Part shown: piece after piece, positions 43,941 through 52,945 of the stretch | Numbering within the stretch: the first letter of the stretch is position 1 | Layout of the letters: every line of letters begins with the position of its first letter | Source: an uncultured Rhodospirillaceae bacterium | GTDB taxonomy: Bacteria; Pseudomonadota; Alphaproteobacteria; Azospirillales; Azospirillaceae | Assembly: GCA_937927415.1 (NCBI GenBank) | Contig: CALBDS010000004.1 | Span: 62,001-126,000 of the forward strand | Length of the DNA stretch: 64,000 bases | Direction: 5' to 3' | Notes under the pieces: model-generated | The model's database searches: none | Seen by the model: the letters and a program-made list of their open reading frames with translations, nothing else | Told to the model about the DNA's origin: nothing | Program-made: the position numbers and the translations under genes

Positions 43941-44177
43941 CAGGGCAATGAATTCAGGTTTATTTCCCCTCTCCCGCCCCGGGAGAGGGATAGGGTGAGG
44001 GCCGGATTTCGCGCCGAAGGCCCGAAATCCGTTGCGAAGCAACCTCAAATCTCATGTTTCAAGAGCCTGACGGCTCAATTTTCGGGCTATCGCTGTGAAA
44101 ATCGGCCCTCACCCTGCCCTCTCCCCGGCGGGGAGAGGGGAACTGTCCCGGTTCGTTAACCCGAGGTCGTTGCCCTG
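43941..44177. repeat. Palindromic intergenic repeat, copy B, large composite
   Basis: A 237-base composite. Its outer arms CAGGGCAA (43941-43948) and TTGCCCTG (44170-44177) equal those of copy A (15341-15427). The right 60 bases match the left of copy A inverted. The inner block GGGTGAGGGCCGGATTTCGC continuing to GAAATCC is repeated inverted in copy C. The gene-free stretch 43857-44313 holds this repeat and, at its end, a sigma-54 promoter. Confidence 0.88.
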
Positions 44178-44245
44178 GGTGGGGAGAGGGTGAGGAATCG
44201 GAAGTCGCCACCCGCCGGTTCGCCCGCCATCGGCGCTGTTTTTCC

Positions 44246-44261
44246 TGGCACGGCGGTTGCT
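44246..44261 (+). promoter_or_regulatory. Sigma-54 (RpoN) promoter
   Basis: TGGCAC-ggcgg-TTGCT is an exact -24/-12 match, with C before it (44245) and G after the -24 element. The expected start of transcription is about 44273, some 41 bases before the PAS-sensor ATG at 44314. An enhancer-binding protein would be needed; none is adjacent. Confidence 0.75.
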
Positions 44262-44313
44262 GAGAACGGCCACCAAAAGTTTGATGGCTCAGTATCAGCA
44301 AGGAATGCGCAGC

Positions 44314-45342
44314 ATGACGGCGCTCCCGATTCCCGACGTTTTCCCGGTCAAACGGGCGGTCCTGTGGTGGCGCGGGTTGGTGGTGGTGTTCACCCTGGCC
44401 GCTGCCACGGTGTCGGTGGGGCTGGGCTGTCTGATCCCGGCGGTGGACACCGGAATGGATGCCGTCGCGGATGCCAGCCGCGAACGGACGCTGGTGGGGG
44501 ACAGCGCCGGGCTTGCCGCTCGTCTTGCCGATGGCGGCAACGCCGAACAGCGGTACGCCGTCCGCTCTCTCCTGCTCAACCAGATCGCGCTTCTGGAACG
44601 TGCGAACGAGGAGCAGGGCCGGGCGGCGTGGCAACCACCCGACGGTGCTCTTGACCGCTACACCCAGGCTTTGCGTGTCTTCGCCGCCAATGGAACCGGC
44701 CTTCCGCCCTCCCCTGCCGAGGCCTTTGCCGCCCTCGACCGCCGCGTGGTGTTGCAGAACGAGCGGACCCGCACCGCTGTGACCCTGGCGGTGGCCGGTT
44801 CCGTCCTGGTCCTGGCCGGTGCCGCGGTGTTCGGGGTGGTCTCCCTGTCCATGGGGCGGCACACGGCCCTGGCCGCCCTGCGGGACAGCCCGCGCGACGG
44901 CCAGCCCCGCCCCCTGCCCCCGCCGCCTGCCCCGATGGGGCCGACGGAAATGGTGGCCCAGGCGCTGGACCAGAGCCAGATCATGGTCATCATCACCACC
45001 ACCACCGGCATCATCGAATACGCCAACGCCAGTTTTCTGGCGACCACCGGCTACACCGCCGCCGAGGTGATCGGGCAGCCGACCCGCATCCTGGCGTCGG
45101 GCCTGACACCGCGCGGCACCTACCGCGCGGTGTGGGATGCGCTGCTGCACGGGCGGGTCTGGACGGGGTCGTTCTGCAACCGCCGCCGTGACGGGTCGTG
45201 CTATTGGGCGCAGGCCACCATCACCCCCGTGCGCGACGCCACCGGACGGGTGGTGCGCTACATCGCCATCGAACAGGACGCCACCCGCCGCCTGTCCGCC
45301 GAGGACAAGGCAGCGTCACGGAACACCGCCCCCCCGGCCTGA
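44314..45342 (+). CDS. Membrane-anchored PAS sensor without an output domain
   Basis: A 342-residue protein. Two membrane segments (about 20-42, GLVVVFTLAAATVSVGLGCL, and about 155-180, AVTLAVAGSVLVLAGAAVFG) frame a periplasmic helical region of about 110 residues. A PAS domain follows from about residue 220: QIMVIITTTTGIIEYANASF, GYTAAEVIGQPTRIL and WTGSFCNRRRDGSCYWAQAT. There is no kinase, GGDEF or EAL domain after it, so it must act with a partner. AAGGA lies nine bases before the ATG. It is preceded by a consensus sigma-54 promoter. The 3' end overlaps the acyltransferase gene by 27 bases. Confidence 0.82.
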   Translation: MTALPIPDVFPVKRAVLWWRGLVVVFTLAAATVSVGLGCLIPAVDTGMDAVADASRERTLVGDSAGLAARLADGGNAEQRYAVRSLLLNQIALLERANEEQGRAAWQPPDGALDRYTQALRVFAANGTGLPPSPAEAFAALDRRVVLQNERTRTAVTLAVAGSVLVLAGAAVFGVVSLSMGRHTALAALRDSPRDGQPRPLPPPPAPMGPTEMVAQALDQSQIMVIITTTTGIIEYANASFLATTGYTAAEVIGQPTRILASGLTPRGTYRAVWDALLHGRVWTGSFCNRRRDGSCYWAQATITPVRDATGRVVRYIAIEQDATRRLSAEDKAASRNTAPPA

Positions 45343-47331
45343 GTCACCCGCCGCCGCGGCCACGGAGGTGCCGCCACGGATGAAGGCGGTCACCGGCCCC
45401 TGGGCAAAGCCGAAGGTGGCGCGCGCCGGATGGTTGGTGTCGAAATACAGCGGCAGCCCATCGGTTTCCGTCCGGCACCGCCCGCCGTCGCACAGGATGG
45501 TCCACAGCGACAGCCGCCCGCGGATCTCATCCCCCAGCGACTCCACCGTCTGGAAGAAGTCGCGGTTCATCGCCCGATACTCGTCCAGGGAATAGGCCGG
45601 ATCGATGGGCCGGTTCCACGCCGCCGCCGCCGCCAGCGCCCGCGGCACGCTCCACCGACCGCCCGGCAGCGGATCGGTCAGATAGACGGCGATGCCGCGG
45701 CCCGCCAGCCGGTCCACGGTGCGCACCAGCCCGCGGTTCAGCACCTGCGCCGTGACGGCGGGGTTGCCCGGCCCGATCACGTGGTCGTCCACCTGCAGCG
45801 TGTCGCGGTAATAGCCGGTCCAATAGGCGGTCATCACCACCTTGCGGATGCCTTCCCGCTCGATCAGCCGCTCCACGCTGTCGGCGATGGCCCGGCACGG
45901 CCCCTGATAATGGACGCGGCCGACGTCGAACAGCGGCACGCACCCGTCATAGCTGGCGACGATGGCCCGTGCGCCCGCCTGACGGAACGCCTCGTCGAAC
46001 AGGTGCAGCATGGCCCAGGCATGGGAATCGCCCCAGATCAGCCACGGCTCGCCGCGGGTCTCCGTGGCGCCCACGGTGCACAGGTCGCCGTTGCGCACAT
46101 GGGCGGGGTCGCGGTCCTTGCACGCCACGTAATCGGTGTTGCGGCTGTCGGCCAGCGCCTCCACCCGGCGGACCTGCGGGTCAAAACGGGCGGCCCAGCC
46201 GTCGGATGCCACGCTCCCCCCGCCAAAGGCCAGGAACAGCGCCAGCGCCGCCGCCCCGTGCACGAAGGCCCGCCGCCCGCGCAGCCACGGCCCGGTGCGG
46301 AACGGCTTTTCCACGAACCGCCACGACAGCACCGACACCAGCACCGCCAGCGCCAGCACCCCCGCCGTCCCGATGGGATCCAGCGGGCCGAAGGTGGTGT
46401 AATGGGCAAACACCAGCAGCGGCCAGTGCCACAGGTACAGGGAATACGAGATCAGCCCGATGAACACCGGCACCGGCAGCGCCAGCAGCCGCGCGGCCAG
46501 CGGTCGCCCGCCGCCGATCCCCGCACCGCCGCCCGCGTGGATCACCAGCGCCGCACCCAGACAGGGAACCAGGGCGTTGGCGCCGGGAAAGGCGGTCATG
46601 CGGTCGAACAGCACCACCGCCCAGACGATCAGCCCCAGCCCCAGCAGGCCCGCGGCCTCGTTCACCCAGGCGTTGCGGACCGCCGGCACCGCCCCCAGCC
46701 CCAGCAACGCCCCCAGCAGCAATTCCCACGCCCGCGTCGGCATCAGGTAGAACACCGCGTCGGGATGGCGTTCCAGCCCCTCCACACTCAGCGCGAAGGA
46801 GGCGGCCATCATCACCAGCACCCCGCCGGTGATCCACCGCCCGGCCCACCGCCCGCGGAACAGGGCCGTCATCGCCAGCAGGAACAGCGGCAGGGCGATG
46901 TAGAACTGCTCCTCCACCGACAATGACCATGTGTGCAGCAGCGGCTTCAGCTCCGCCGCGTCGCTGAAATAGCCGGACTGGCGCCAGAAGAAGACGTTGG
47001 AGAACGACAGCGCCGCCGCCACCACGCTGCGCCCGAACTCGGCATGATCCATGGGCAGCAGCAGCACCGACGCCGCCACGGCGCAGAACAGCAGCATCGC
47101 CGCCAGCGCCGGCACGATGCGGCGGATGCGGCGCTCGTAGAAGTCCGCCAGGGAAAAACGGCCCTGCCGGATTTCCTCGGCAATCAGGCCGGTGATGAGC
47201 GTGCCGGAAATGACGAAAAACACGTCCACACCGACGAAGCCGCCACCGAAGCCCGGCACCCCGGCATGGAACAGAACCACCGGCACCACCGCCGCGGCCC
47301 GCAGCCCATCCACGTCTGGCCTGTATTGCAT
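45316..47331 (-). CDS. OafA-type acyltransferase fused to an SGNH domain
   Basis: A 671-residue protein. The N-terminal half (residues 1-350) is an acyltransferase-3 membrane domain with ten or so segments; it starts MQYRPDVDGLRAAAVVPVVL, with the conserved His22, and contains FEFFVISGTLIT-like and WSLSVEEQFYIALPLFLLAM motifs. The C-terminal half is a periplasmic SGNH hydrolase-like domain with the nucleophile loop WLIWGDSHAWAML and a C-terminal DTNHPA. Such proteins O-acetylate surface polysaccharide or lipopolysaccharide. The acceptor cannot be predicted. It is preceded on the minus strand by a small hypothetical gene. Confidence 0.9.
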   Translation of the reverse strand: MQYRPDVDGLRAAAVVPVVLFHAGVPGFGGGFVGVDVFFVISGTLITGLIAEEIRQGRFSLADFYERRIRRIVPALAAMLLFCAVAASVLLLPMDHAEFGRSVVAAALSFSNVFFWRQSGYFSDAAELKPLLHTWSLSVEEQFYIALPLFLLAMTALFRGRWAGRWITGGVLVMMAASFALSVEGLERHPDAVFYLMPTRAWELLLGALLGLGAVPAVRNAWVNEAAGLLGLGLIVWAVVLFDRMTAFPGANALVPCLGAALVIHAGGGAGIGGGRPLAARLLALPVPVFIGLISYSLYLWHWPLLVFAHYTTFGPLDPIGTAGVLALAVLVSVLSWRFVEKPFRTGPWLRGRRAFVHGAAALALFLAFGGGSVASDGWAARFDPQVRRVEALADSRNTDYVACKDRDPAHVRNGDLCTVGATETRGEPWLIWGDSHAWAMLHLFDEAFRQAGARAIVASYDGCVPLFDVGRVHYQGPCRAIADSVERLIEREGIRKVVMTAYWTGYYRDTLQVDDHVIGPGNPAVTAQVLNRGLVRTVDRLAGRGIAVYLTDPLPGGRWSVPRALAAAAAWNRPIDPAYSLDEYRAMNRDFFQTVESLGDEIRGRLSLWTILCDGGRCRTETDGLPLYFDTNHPARATFGFAQGPVTAFIRGGTSVAAAAGDSGRGGGVP

Positions 47332-47452
47332 CCGATCCTCGTCCGGTCCCGAAAAGACACCGGACTAAAGCGTGGGGATGGCGCCCGCCTTTTGCTCCGC
47401 CGTGGAAGGGGCAGCCCCCGGCCCCGAAGGGGGTAAGGGCAAGGAAGAAGCC

Positions 47453-47740
47453 CTACCGTCCATCCGATGACGGTGGTGCATCGGGTCCCGCCCGCCCGGA
47501 CAGGCGCAACCCCCGGCCTCCCAGATCCCGGACCCCCAAATCCCGCCCGCCCAAATCCCGCTGAATGGCGCGGGCATAGCCGTGCAGCCGCTGGGCCAGC
47601 CGTTCCAGTTCCGCATCGCCACGGTCGCGCCCCATGGTTGCCGCCCGCGTGCCCAGATCGGCCAGTGTGGCCGCCAGCTTGCGGTAATCGGGAACGGAGG
47701 CCGGGGTGGAGGGAGGGGCGGTGGTCGGAGGGGGAGCCAT
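47453..47740 (-). CDS. Small hypothetical protein with C-terminal repeats
   Basis: I do not recognise this family. It has about 95 residues. The N-terminal Pro/Thr-rich segment (MAPPPTTAPPSTPASVPDYR) is followed by a helix (LAATLADLGTRAATMGRDRG) and a C-terminal tail with imperfect repeats RDLGGRDLGVRDLGGRGL. It has no signal or membrane segment. The start is uncertain: 47740 has GGAA upstream; ATG 47752 and GTG 47755 are alternatives. It is located 122 bases upstream of the acyltransferase start on the same strand, and may be co-transcribed. Confidence 0.55.
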   Translation of the reverse strand: MAPPPTTAPPSTPASVPDYRKLAATLADLGTRAATMGRDRGDAELERLAQRLHGYARAIQRDLGGRDLGVRDLGGRGLRLSGRAGPDAPPSSDGR

Positions 47741-47931
47741 GATTTCCGTCATCACATGCGTTGCCGGAACCTGTCCTTTCCGTCATGCTCGCAAAACGGC
47801 GGGGACGGGGCCAGTGGGCTTCCGGCAACCGCCGTACTGGTCTTTGGTTGCACAGGCCGGCTGACGTTTGGTCTCATCCGCGCGGGCGGGGTAGGCCCCC
47901 GCTCCTATCCTCCTCTCCGACAGGATGTTCC

Positions 47932-48852
47932 GTGACCGGCCCTTCTCCCTCTTCCGCTCCAGCGCCGCACCTGCCGCCCGTGGGGTTCATCCTGTTGGGC
48001 AGCGTCTCTCTTTTGTGGGGGGTCAACTGGCCGGCGATGAAGCTGGCGTTGGGGGCGTTCGACCCCTGGACCTTCCGTTTCGCCTGCCTGCTGGTCGGTG
48101 GGGTGACGCTGCTGGCGGTGGCGGTGATGGGACGGCGGTCCTTGCGGATCCCGCGGGCCGATATCGGACCTATGATTGTATCCACCATCCTGAACGTGAC
48201 GGGGTGGCAGGTGTTTTCCGGGCTGGGGCTGACCATGATGCCGGCGGGGCGGGCGTCGATCATCGCCTTCACCATGCCGCTGTGGGCGTCGCTGCTGGCG
48301 GCTGTGCTGCTGGGCGAGCGGCTCACACGGGCGCGGGTGGCCGGGCTGGGGCTGGGGCTGGCGGGCATGGCGTGCCTGCTGGTCCCCGACATCGCCCGCA
48401 TTGCCGCCGCCCCGTGGGGGGTGCTGTTCATGCTGGCCGCCGCCGTCAGTTGGGCCGGCGGCACGGTGGCGGTGAAGCGCCACCGCTGGAGCATGGATTC
48501 GGTGTCGCTGACCGGCTGGCAACTGCTGCTGGGCGGGGTGCCGGTGGGGGTGGGCATGGTCCTGCTGGGCCATCCCGCCGACGGCTTCGCCCACGCCACC
48601 CCCATCAACCTGTGGGCGGCACTTTACGCGGTGTCGCTGCCGGTCAGCTACAGCTATTGGGCGTGGTACCGGGTGGTGGCCCTGTTCCCCGCCAACGTGG
48701 CGTCCATGGGGACGCTGGCGATTCCGGTCATCGGCGTGCTGTCCAGCGCGGTTCTGCTGGGCGAAGCCATCGGCTGGCCGGAAATCGCTGCCTTGGTCCT
48801 GGTGCTGGCGGCACTGGCGCTGGTGCTGCTGGTGCCGCCGCCGCGGCGGTGA
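47932..48852 (+). CDS. EamA/DMT-family transporter
   Basis: A 306-residue drug/metabolite transporter with ten membrane segments in two EamA repeats. VGFILLGSVSLLWGVNWPAM opens the first repeat; GVLFMLAAAVSWAGGTVAVK opens the second. Such permeases export amino acids, nucleosides or drugs; the substrate is unknown. A GTG at 47932 is used because AGGA lies six bases ahead and family length fits; a longer frame upstream has no support. Its stop is one base from that of the convergent purD. Confidence 0.88.
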   Translation: MTGPSPSSAPAPHLPPVGFILLGSVSLLWGVNWPAMKLALGAFDPWTFRFACLLVGGVTLLAVAVMGRRSLRIPRADIGPMIVSTILNVTGWQVFSGLGLTMMPAGRASIIAFTMPLWASLLAAVLLGERLTRARVAGLGLGLAGMACLLVPDIARIAAAPWGVLFMLAAAVSWAGGTVAVKRHRWSMDSVSLTGWQLLLGGVPVGVGMVLLGHPADGFAHATPINLWAALYAVSLPVSYSYWAWYRVVALFPANVASMGTLAIPVIGVLSSAVLLGEAIGWPEIAALVLVLAALALVLLVPPPRR

Positions 48853-48853
48853 T

Positions 48854-50140
48854 TTACCGCCCCACCGCGCGCCAGCCGATGTCCGAGCGGCAAAAACCGT
48901 CCGGCCAGTCCAGCCGCTTCACCGCCTCGTATGCCCGCGCCTGGGCCTCCGCCACCGTGGCGCCGGTGGCGGTGACGCCCAGCACGCGCCCGCCGGTGGA
49001 CAGGATGCGGCCATCCTCGGCGCGCTTGGTGCCGGCGTGGAACACCGTCACCCCCTCCACCGCACCGGCGGCGTCCAGGCCGCGGATTTCGGTGTTCTTC
49101 ACGTAATCGCCGGGGTAGCCGCGGGCCGCCATCACCACGCACAGCGACGCCGTGTCGTGCCAGCGCATGTCAAAATCCTTCAGCTTCCCGTCCGCCGCCG
49201 CCAGCAAGGCGGCCAGAACGTCGGACTTCATGCGCATCATCAGCGTCTGGCATTCCGGGTCGCCGAAGCGCACGTTGAATTCCAGCGTCTTCGGCACCTT
49301 GCCGGCGGGCGTGTCCTGAATCATCAGCCCGGCGAACAGCACGCCGGTAAAGGGGCAGCCCTCCGCCGCCATGCCGCGCACCGTGGGTTCGACGATCTCG
49401 CGCATCACGCGGTCCTGCAGCTCCGGCGTCAGCGCCGGGGCGGGGGAATAGGCGCCCATGCCGCCGGTGTTGGGGCCGGTGTCGCCGTCGCCCACCGCCT
49501 TGTGATCCTGGGCCGAGGCCAGGGGCAGCGCCGTTTCGCCGTCCACCAGGGCGAAGAAGCTGACCTCCTCCCCGTCCAGGAATTCCTCGATCACCACTTC
49601 CGCCCCGGCATCGCCGAACCGGCCACCCACCAGCGCCTCGTCAACGGCGGCGATGGCCTCCTCCACCGTGCGGGCGACGGTCACACCCTTGCCGGCGGCC
49701 AGACCGTCGGCCTTCACCACGATGGGCGCGCCGTGCTGGTGGATGAAGGCGTGGGCGCCTTCCACATCGCGGAAACGGCCATAGGCCGCGGTGGGCACGT
49801 TGTATTTGGCCAGCAGGTCCTTCATGAAGCCCTTGGAGCCTTCCAGGGCCGCGGCCTTGGCGCTGGGACCGAAGACCTTCACCCCCTCGGCCTTCAGCCG
49901 GTCGGCCAGCCCCAGCACCAGCGGCGCTTCCGGCCCGACCACCACGAAACCGATGCCGTTGGCCTTCACCCACGCCACGATCCCGTCCACATCCTCCGCC
50001 GAAACGGGGACACAGGTGGCGACGCCGGCGATCCCGGCGTTGCCCGGCGCGCAATACAGCGCATCGCACAGCGGCGACGCCGAAATTGCCCAGCACAGCG
50101 CATGCTCGCGCCCACCCGACCCGACGACAAGGACTTTCAT
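48854..50140 (-). CDS. purD: Phosphoribosylamine-glycine ligase
   Basis: A 428-residue ATP-grasp enzyme. MKVLVVGSGGREHALCWAIS, KVFGPSAKAAALEGSKGFMK, APIVVKADGLAAGKGVTVA, EEFLDGEEVSFFALVDGE and TGGMGAYSPAPALTPEL are the classic GARS motifs. It joins phosphoribosylamine and glycine in the second step of purine synthesis in the cytoplasm. It is divergent from xseA, with a 75-base shared promoter region, and stands alone. Confidence 0.97.
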   Translation of the reverse strand: MKVLVVGSGGREHALCWAISASPLCDALYCAPGNAGIAGVATCVPVSAEDVDGIVAWVKANGIGFVVVGPEAPLVLGLADRLKAEGVKVFGPSAKAAALEGSKGFMKDLLAKYNVPTAAYGRFRDVEGAHAFIHQHGAPIVVKADGLAAGKGVTVARTVEEAIAAVDEALVGGRFGDAGAEVVIEEFLDGEEVSFFALVDGETALPLASAQDHKAVGDGDTGPNTGGMGAYSPAPALTPELQDRVMREIVEPTVRGMAAEGCPFTGVLFAGLMIQDTPAGKVPKTLEFNVRFGDPECQTLMMRMKSDVLAALLAAADGKLKDFDMRWHDTASLCVVMAARGYPGDYVKNTEIRGLDAAGAVEGVTVFHAGTKRAEDGRILSTGGRVLGVTATGATVAEAQARAYEAVKRLDWPDGFCRSDIGWRAVGR

Positions 50141-50215
50141 GGGACCAGGCCCTTCCTACACTTGTTGCTTCCCGGCGGCCTTGTATCATGCCCCCGCCGC
50201 ACTCTAGAAGACACC

Positions 50216-51856
50216 ATGACCAAAATGCCGGACACCCCTTCCCTGCTCGCCCAGCCGCCCCGGCCCGGCAGCAACATGCCGGAATATTCCGTGGGCGATC
50301 TGGCCCGCGCGCTCAAACGCACGGTGGAAGAAACCTATGGTGCCGTGCGGGTGCGCGGCGAAATCTCCCAGCCCAAGCGCCATTCCTCGGGCCACTGCTA
50401 TCTGCGGCTGAAGGACGACACCGCGGTGATCGAGGCGGTGTGCTGGCGCGGCACCGTGTCGAAACTGGCGGTGCAGCCGGCGGAGGGGCTGGAGGTCATC
50501 GTCACCGGGCGGCTGACCACGTATCCGGGCCGTTCACAATACCAGCTCATCATCGAAACCATGGAGCTGGCCGGCGAAGGTGCGCTCCTGAAGATGCTGG
50601 AGGAGCGCAAGCGGCGGCTGGCGGCGGAGGGGCTGTTCGACCCGGCGCGCAAGAAGCCGCTGCCCTTCCTGCCCGACGTGATCGGTGTGGTGACCTCGCC
50701 CACGGGCGCGGTGATCCGCGACATTCTGCACCGGCTGGCCGACCGCTTCCCCCGCCGGGTGCTGCTGTGGCCGGTGGCGGTGCAGGGCGAAGGGGCGGCG
50801 GCGCAGGTAGCGGCGGCCATCGACGGTTTCAACCGGCTGGACTCAGGGGGACGGGTGCCGCGGCCCGACGTGCTGATCGTGGCGCGCGGCGGCGGCTCGC
50901 TGGAAGACCTGATGGCCTTCAACGAGGAAATCGTGGTGCGGGCGGCGGCGGCCTCGCGCATTCCGCTGATCTCCGCCGTGGGGCACGAGACGGACACCAC
51001 GCTCATCGACTTCGCGTCCGACCGCCGGGCGCCCACCCCGACGGCGGCGGCGGAAATGGCGGTGCCGGTGCGCGCCGAGTTGCTGGCGCAGGTGTTCGAC
51101 ACCGCCCGGCGGCTGGTCGGCGCCTCGTCCCGGCTGGTGGCGGAGCGGCGCACGCGGGTGGAGGGGCTGGCGCGGGGCCTGGGCGATCCCCGCTCGCTGA
51201 TCGAGGGGCACATCCAGCGCCTGGACGACCGGGCCGAACGGCTGGACATGGCCATCGCCACCGCACTGGAACGGCGGCGCACCCGCGTGGCCCAGCTTGG
51301 CGGCGCCCTGCGCCACCCGCGCGAGGTGATCGAGGGCGCGCGGGGCCGGCTGGCGTCGGAATCCCGTGCGCTGGACTCGGCCCTGCGTCAGGTGGTCACC
51401 CTGGGCCGGGGGCGGTTCGAGCGGGTGGCCGCCCGCCTGTCGCCCCACGCCACCACCCAGCGGGTTGCGGAGGGGCGGCGGCGGCTCGATGATCTGACGC
51501 CCCGGCTGGACCGGGCGGCGGCAGCACTGCTGACGGCCCGCGGCGAACGGCTGGCGGGGCTGGACCAGCTTTTGCGCAGCTATTCCTACGAAGGGGTGCT
51601 GAAGCGCGGATTCGCCGTGGTGCGCGGGGCCGGCAACACCCCCGTCACCGCCGCGGCGGGGCTGGAGCCGGGACAGGCGGTGACCCTGGAATTCCACGAC
51701 GCCCGGGTGGAAGCCGTGATCGGCACGTCGTTGGGTGCCGTGACCGGCACGGCAGTCCCCACGGCCCCGCCGCCCGATCCCAAGCCGGAAAAGGCCGAGA
51801 AGAAACACACCCCGCGCAAACCCCCGCCGGGGCCGGAACAGGGATCGCTGTTCTGA
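50216..51856 (+). CDS. xseA: Exodeoxyribonuclease VII large subunit
   Basis: A 546-residue nuclease subunit. The OB-fold N-terminus has YSVGDLARALKRTVEETYGA, GHCYLRLKDDTAVIEAVCW and PGRSQYQLIIETMELAGEGA; the catalytic core has IGVVTSPTGAVIRDILHRLA and ARGGGSLEDLMAFNEEIVV, SAVGHETDTTLIDFASDRRA. A long coiled coil follows, then a Pro-Lys-rich tail longer than in E. coli. It degrades single-stranded DNA with XseB, which is not adjacent. The ATG at 50216 follows AGAAG. Confidence 0.95.
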   Translation: MTKMPDTPSLLAQPPRPGSNMPEYSVGDLARALKRTVEETYGAVRVRGEISQPKRHSSGHCYLRLKDDTAVIEAVCWRGTVSKLAVQPAEGLEVIVTGRLTTYPGRSQYQLIIETMELAGEGALLKMLEERKRRLAAEGLFDPARKKPLPFLPDVIGVVTSPTGAVIRDILHRLADRFPRRVLLWPVAVQGEGAAAQVAAAIDGFNRLDSGGRVPRPDVLIVARGGGSLEDLMAFNEEIVVRAAAASRIPLISAVGHETDTTLIDFASDRRAPTPTAAAEMAVPVRAELLAQVFDTARRLVGASSRLVAERRTRVEGLARGLGDPRSLIEGHIQRLDDRAERLDMAIATALERRRTRVAQLGGALRHPREVIEGARGRLASESRALDSALRQVVTLGRGRFERVAARLSPHATTQRVAEGRRRLDDLTPRLDRAAAALLTARGERLAGLDQLLRSYSYEGVLKRGFAVVRGAGNTPVTAAAGLEPGQAVTLEFHDARVEAVIGTSLGAVTGTAVPTAPPPDPKPEKAEKKHTPRKPPPGPEQGSLF

Positions 51857-52174
51857 TCCTCCCCCCGGTCCCGCCGGGATCGGAATCGGCGGGAACACAC
51901 CGGACGGGCATAGGCGAAATATGAATTTCGCGTTATTCTGGTCTGCCGGATGCGTCACGGGCTTGCGAAAGCCGGCAAGAACGGTTAGCAGCAGAGAAGG
52001 CGCCGGCTCTTGCCGGGGCGCGTGTGCGCATGCACCGCTACAACGACCGGCCCCAGCCCTGTTATGCTGGGGCGAAAGCCGCAACACATGATATGTCGGA
52101 CCGCGGCCGGCTTTTCGGGGTGGAATACCCCGGGGGGCAGGAAGGGACCGATTTTGGGTTTGTCAGGAGGGACG
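51857..52174 (+). other. Gene-free leader of trcR with inverted repeats
   Basis: This 318-base stretch lies between xseA and trcR. It holds a GC hairpin right after xseA (51866-51896, no T run), a perfect palindrome GCGAAAT-ATGA-ATTTCGC (51914-51931), and GCCCCAG/CTGGGGC (52050-52073). The ribosome site of trcR, AGGAGG, ends at 52170. A long regulated 5' leader is likely, but I cannot identify a known riboswitch. Confidence 0.5.
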
Positions 52175-52762
52175 ATGGCACTGCCCTTGATGCCGAAAGC
52201 GACGGCCGTCTGGCTGGTCGAGAACACGACCTTGACCTTTGAGCAGATCGCCGCGTTCTGCGGAATGCATTCGCTGGAGGTTCAGGCCATCGCCGACGGC
52301 GAGGTCGCCACCGGCATGGTCGGCCTGGACCCCATCGCCAACGGCCAGTTGACCAAGGCCGAGGTGGAGCGGTGTGAAAAGAACCCCGACGGACGGCTGA
52401 AGCTGCTGGTCCCCGACCTGCCGTTGCCGGCCCAGCGGTCGAAGGGGCCGCGCTACACCCCCATCACCAAGCGCGGCGACAAGCCCGACGCCATCGCCTG
52501 GCTGCTGAAGCACCACCCGGAACTGAGCGACGCGCAGGTCAGCCGCCTGATCGGCACGACCAAGCCGACCATCGCGTCGGTGCGCGACAAGTCCCACTGG
52601 AACGCCAGCAACATCAAGCCGCGCAGCCCGGTGATGCTGGGCCTGTGCACCCAGCGCGAACTGGAAGAGGCGCTGTCCCAGGCGGTGCGCCGCGGCACCC
52701 CCGCCCCGGAAAACATGAACACCGCCAACCTCTACGAAGAGGACGAAGAGGAAGCGCGCTGA
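52175..52762 (+). CDS. trcR: TrcR-type cell-cycle transcriptional regulator (DUF1013)
   Basis: A 195-residue protein of the DUF1013 family, known in Brucella and relatives as TrcR. It shows PLMPKATAVWLVENTTLTFE, FCGMHSLEVQAIADGEVATG, DKPDAIAWLLKHHPELSDAQ and SRLIGTTKPTIASVRDKSHW, the last a helix-turn-helix. The C-terminus is acidic (LYEEDEEEAR). It is a cytoplasmic DNA-binding regulator tied to cell-cycle and RNA polymerase control in alphaproteobacteria. The strong ribosome site and terminator (52792-52824) mark a single-gene unit. Confidence 0.9.
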   Translation: MALPLMPKATAVWLVENTTLTFEQIAAFCGMHSLEVQAIADGEVATGMVGLDPIANGQLTKAEVERCEKNPDGRLKLLVPDLPLPAQRSKGPRYTPITKRGDKPDAIAWLLKHHPELSDAQVSRLIGTTKPTIASVRDKSHWNASNIKPRSPVMLGLCTQRELEEALSQAVRRGTPAPENMNTANLYEEDEEEAR

Positions 52763-52791
52763 CCCGCCCGCTTCCCGCCCTCCCCAAACGG

Positions 52792-52824
52792 GAAACGGCG
52801 TGCCGGTGGCACGCCGTTTCGTTT
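52792..52824 (+). terminator. Terminator of trcR
   Basis: A perfect 12-bp stem (52792-52803 with 52807-52818) around GGT is followed by CG and four T on the plus strand, 30 bases after the trcR stop. Confidence 0.9.
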
Positions 52825-52945
52825 TGGACCCTTTTGGTGAGGAACGTTCAGTCCGCGGGGCCTGGGAACCGGGATGCGCCGGTTGCGGCACGTCACCGAT
52901 GGGGCGGCTCAGACGGCACGCCCGCAGGCATCAGACCCCCCGGCG

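Noticed and set aside
43911..44159. Open frame of 82 codons inside repeat copy B
   Set aside because: It is built of repeat sequence without coding character.
43857..44313. Possible CRISPR or insertion sequence in a gene-free gap
   Set aside because: There is no regular repeat-spacer pattern and no transposase gene; the repeats are inverted and dispersed.
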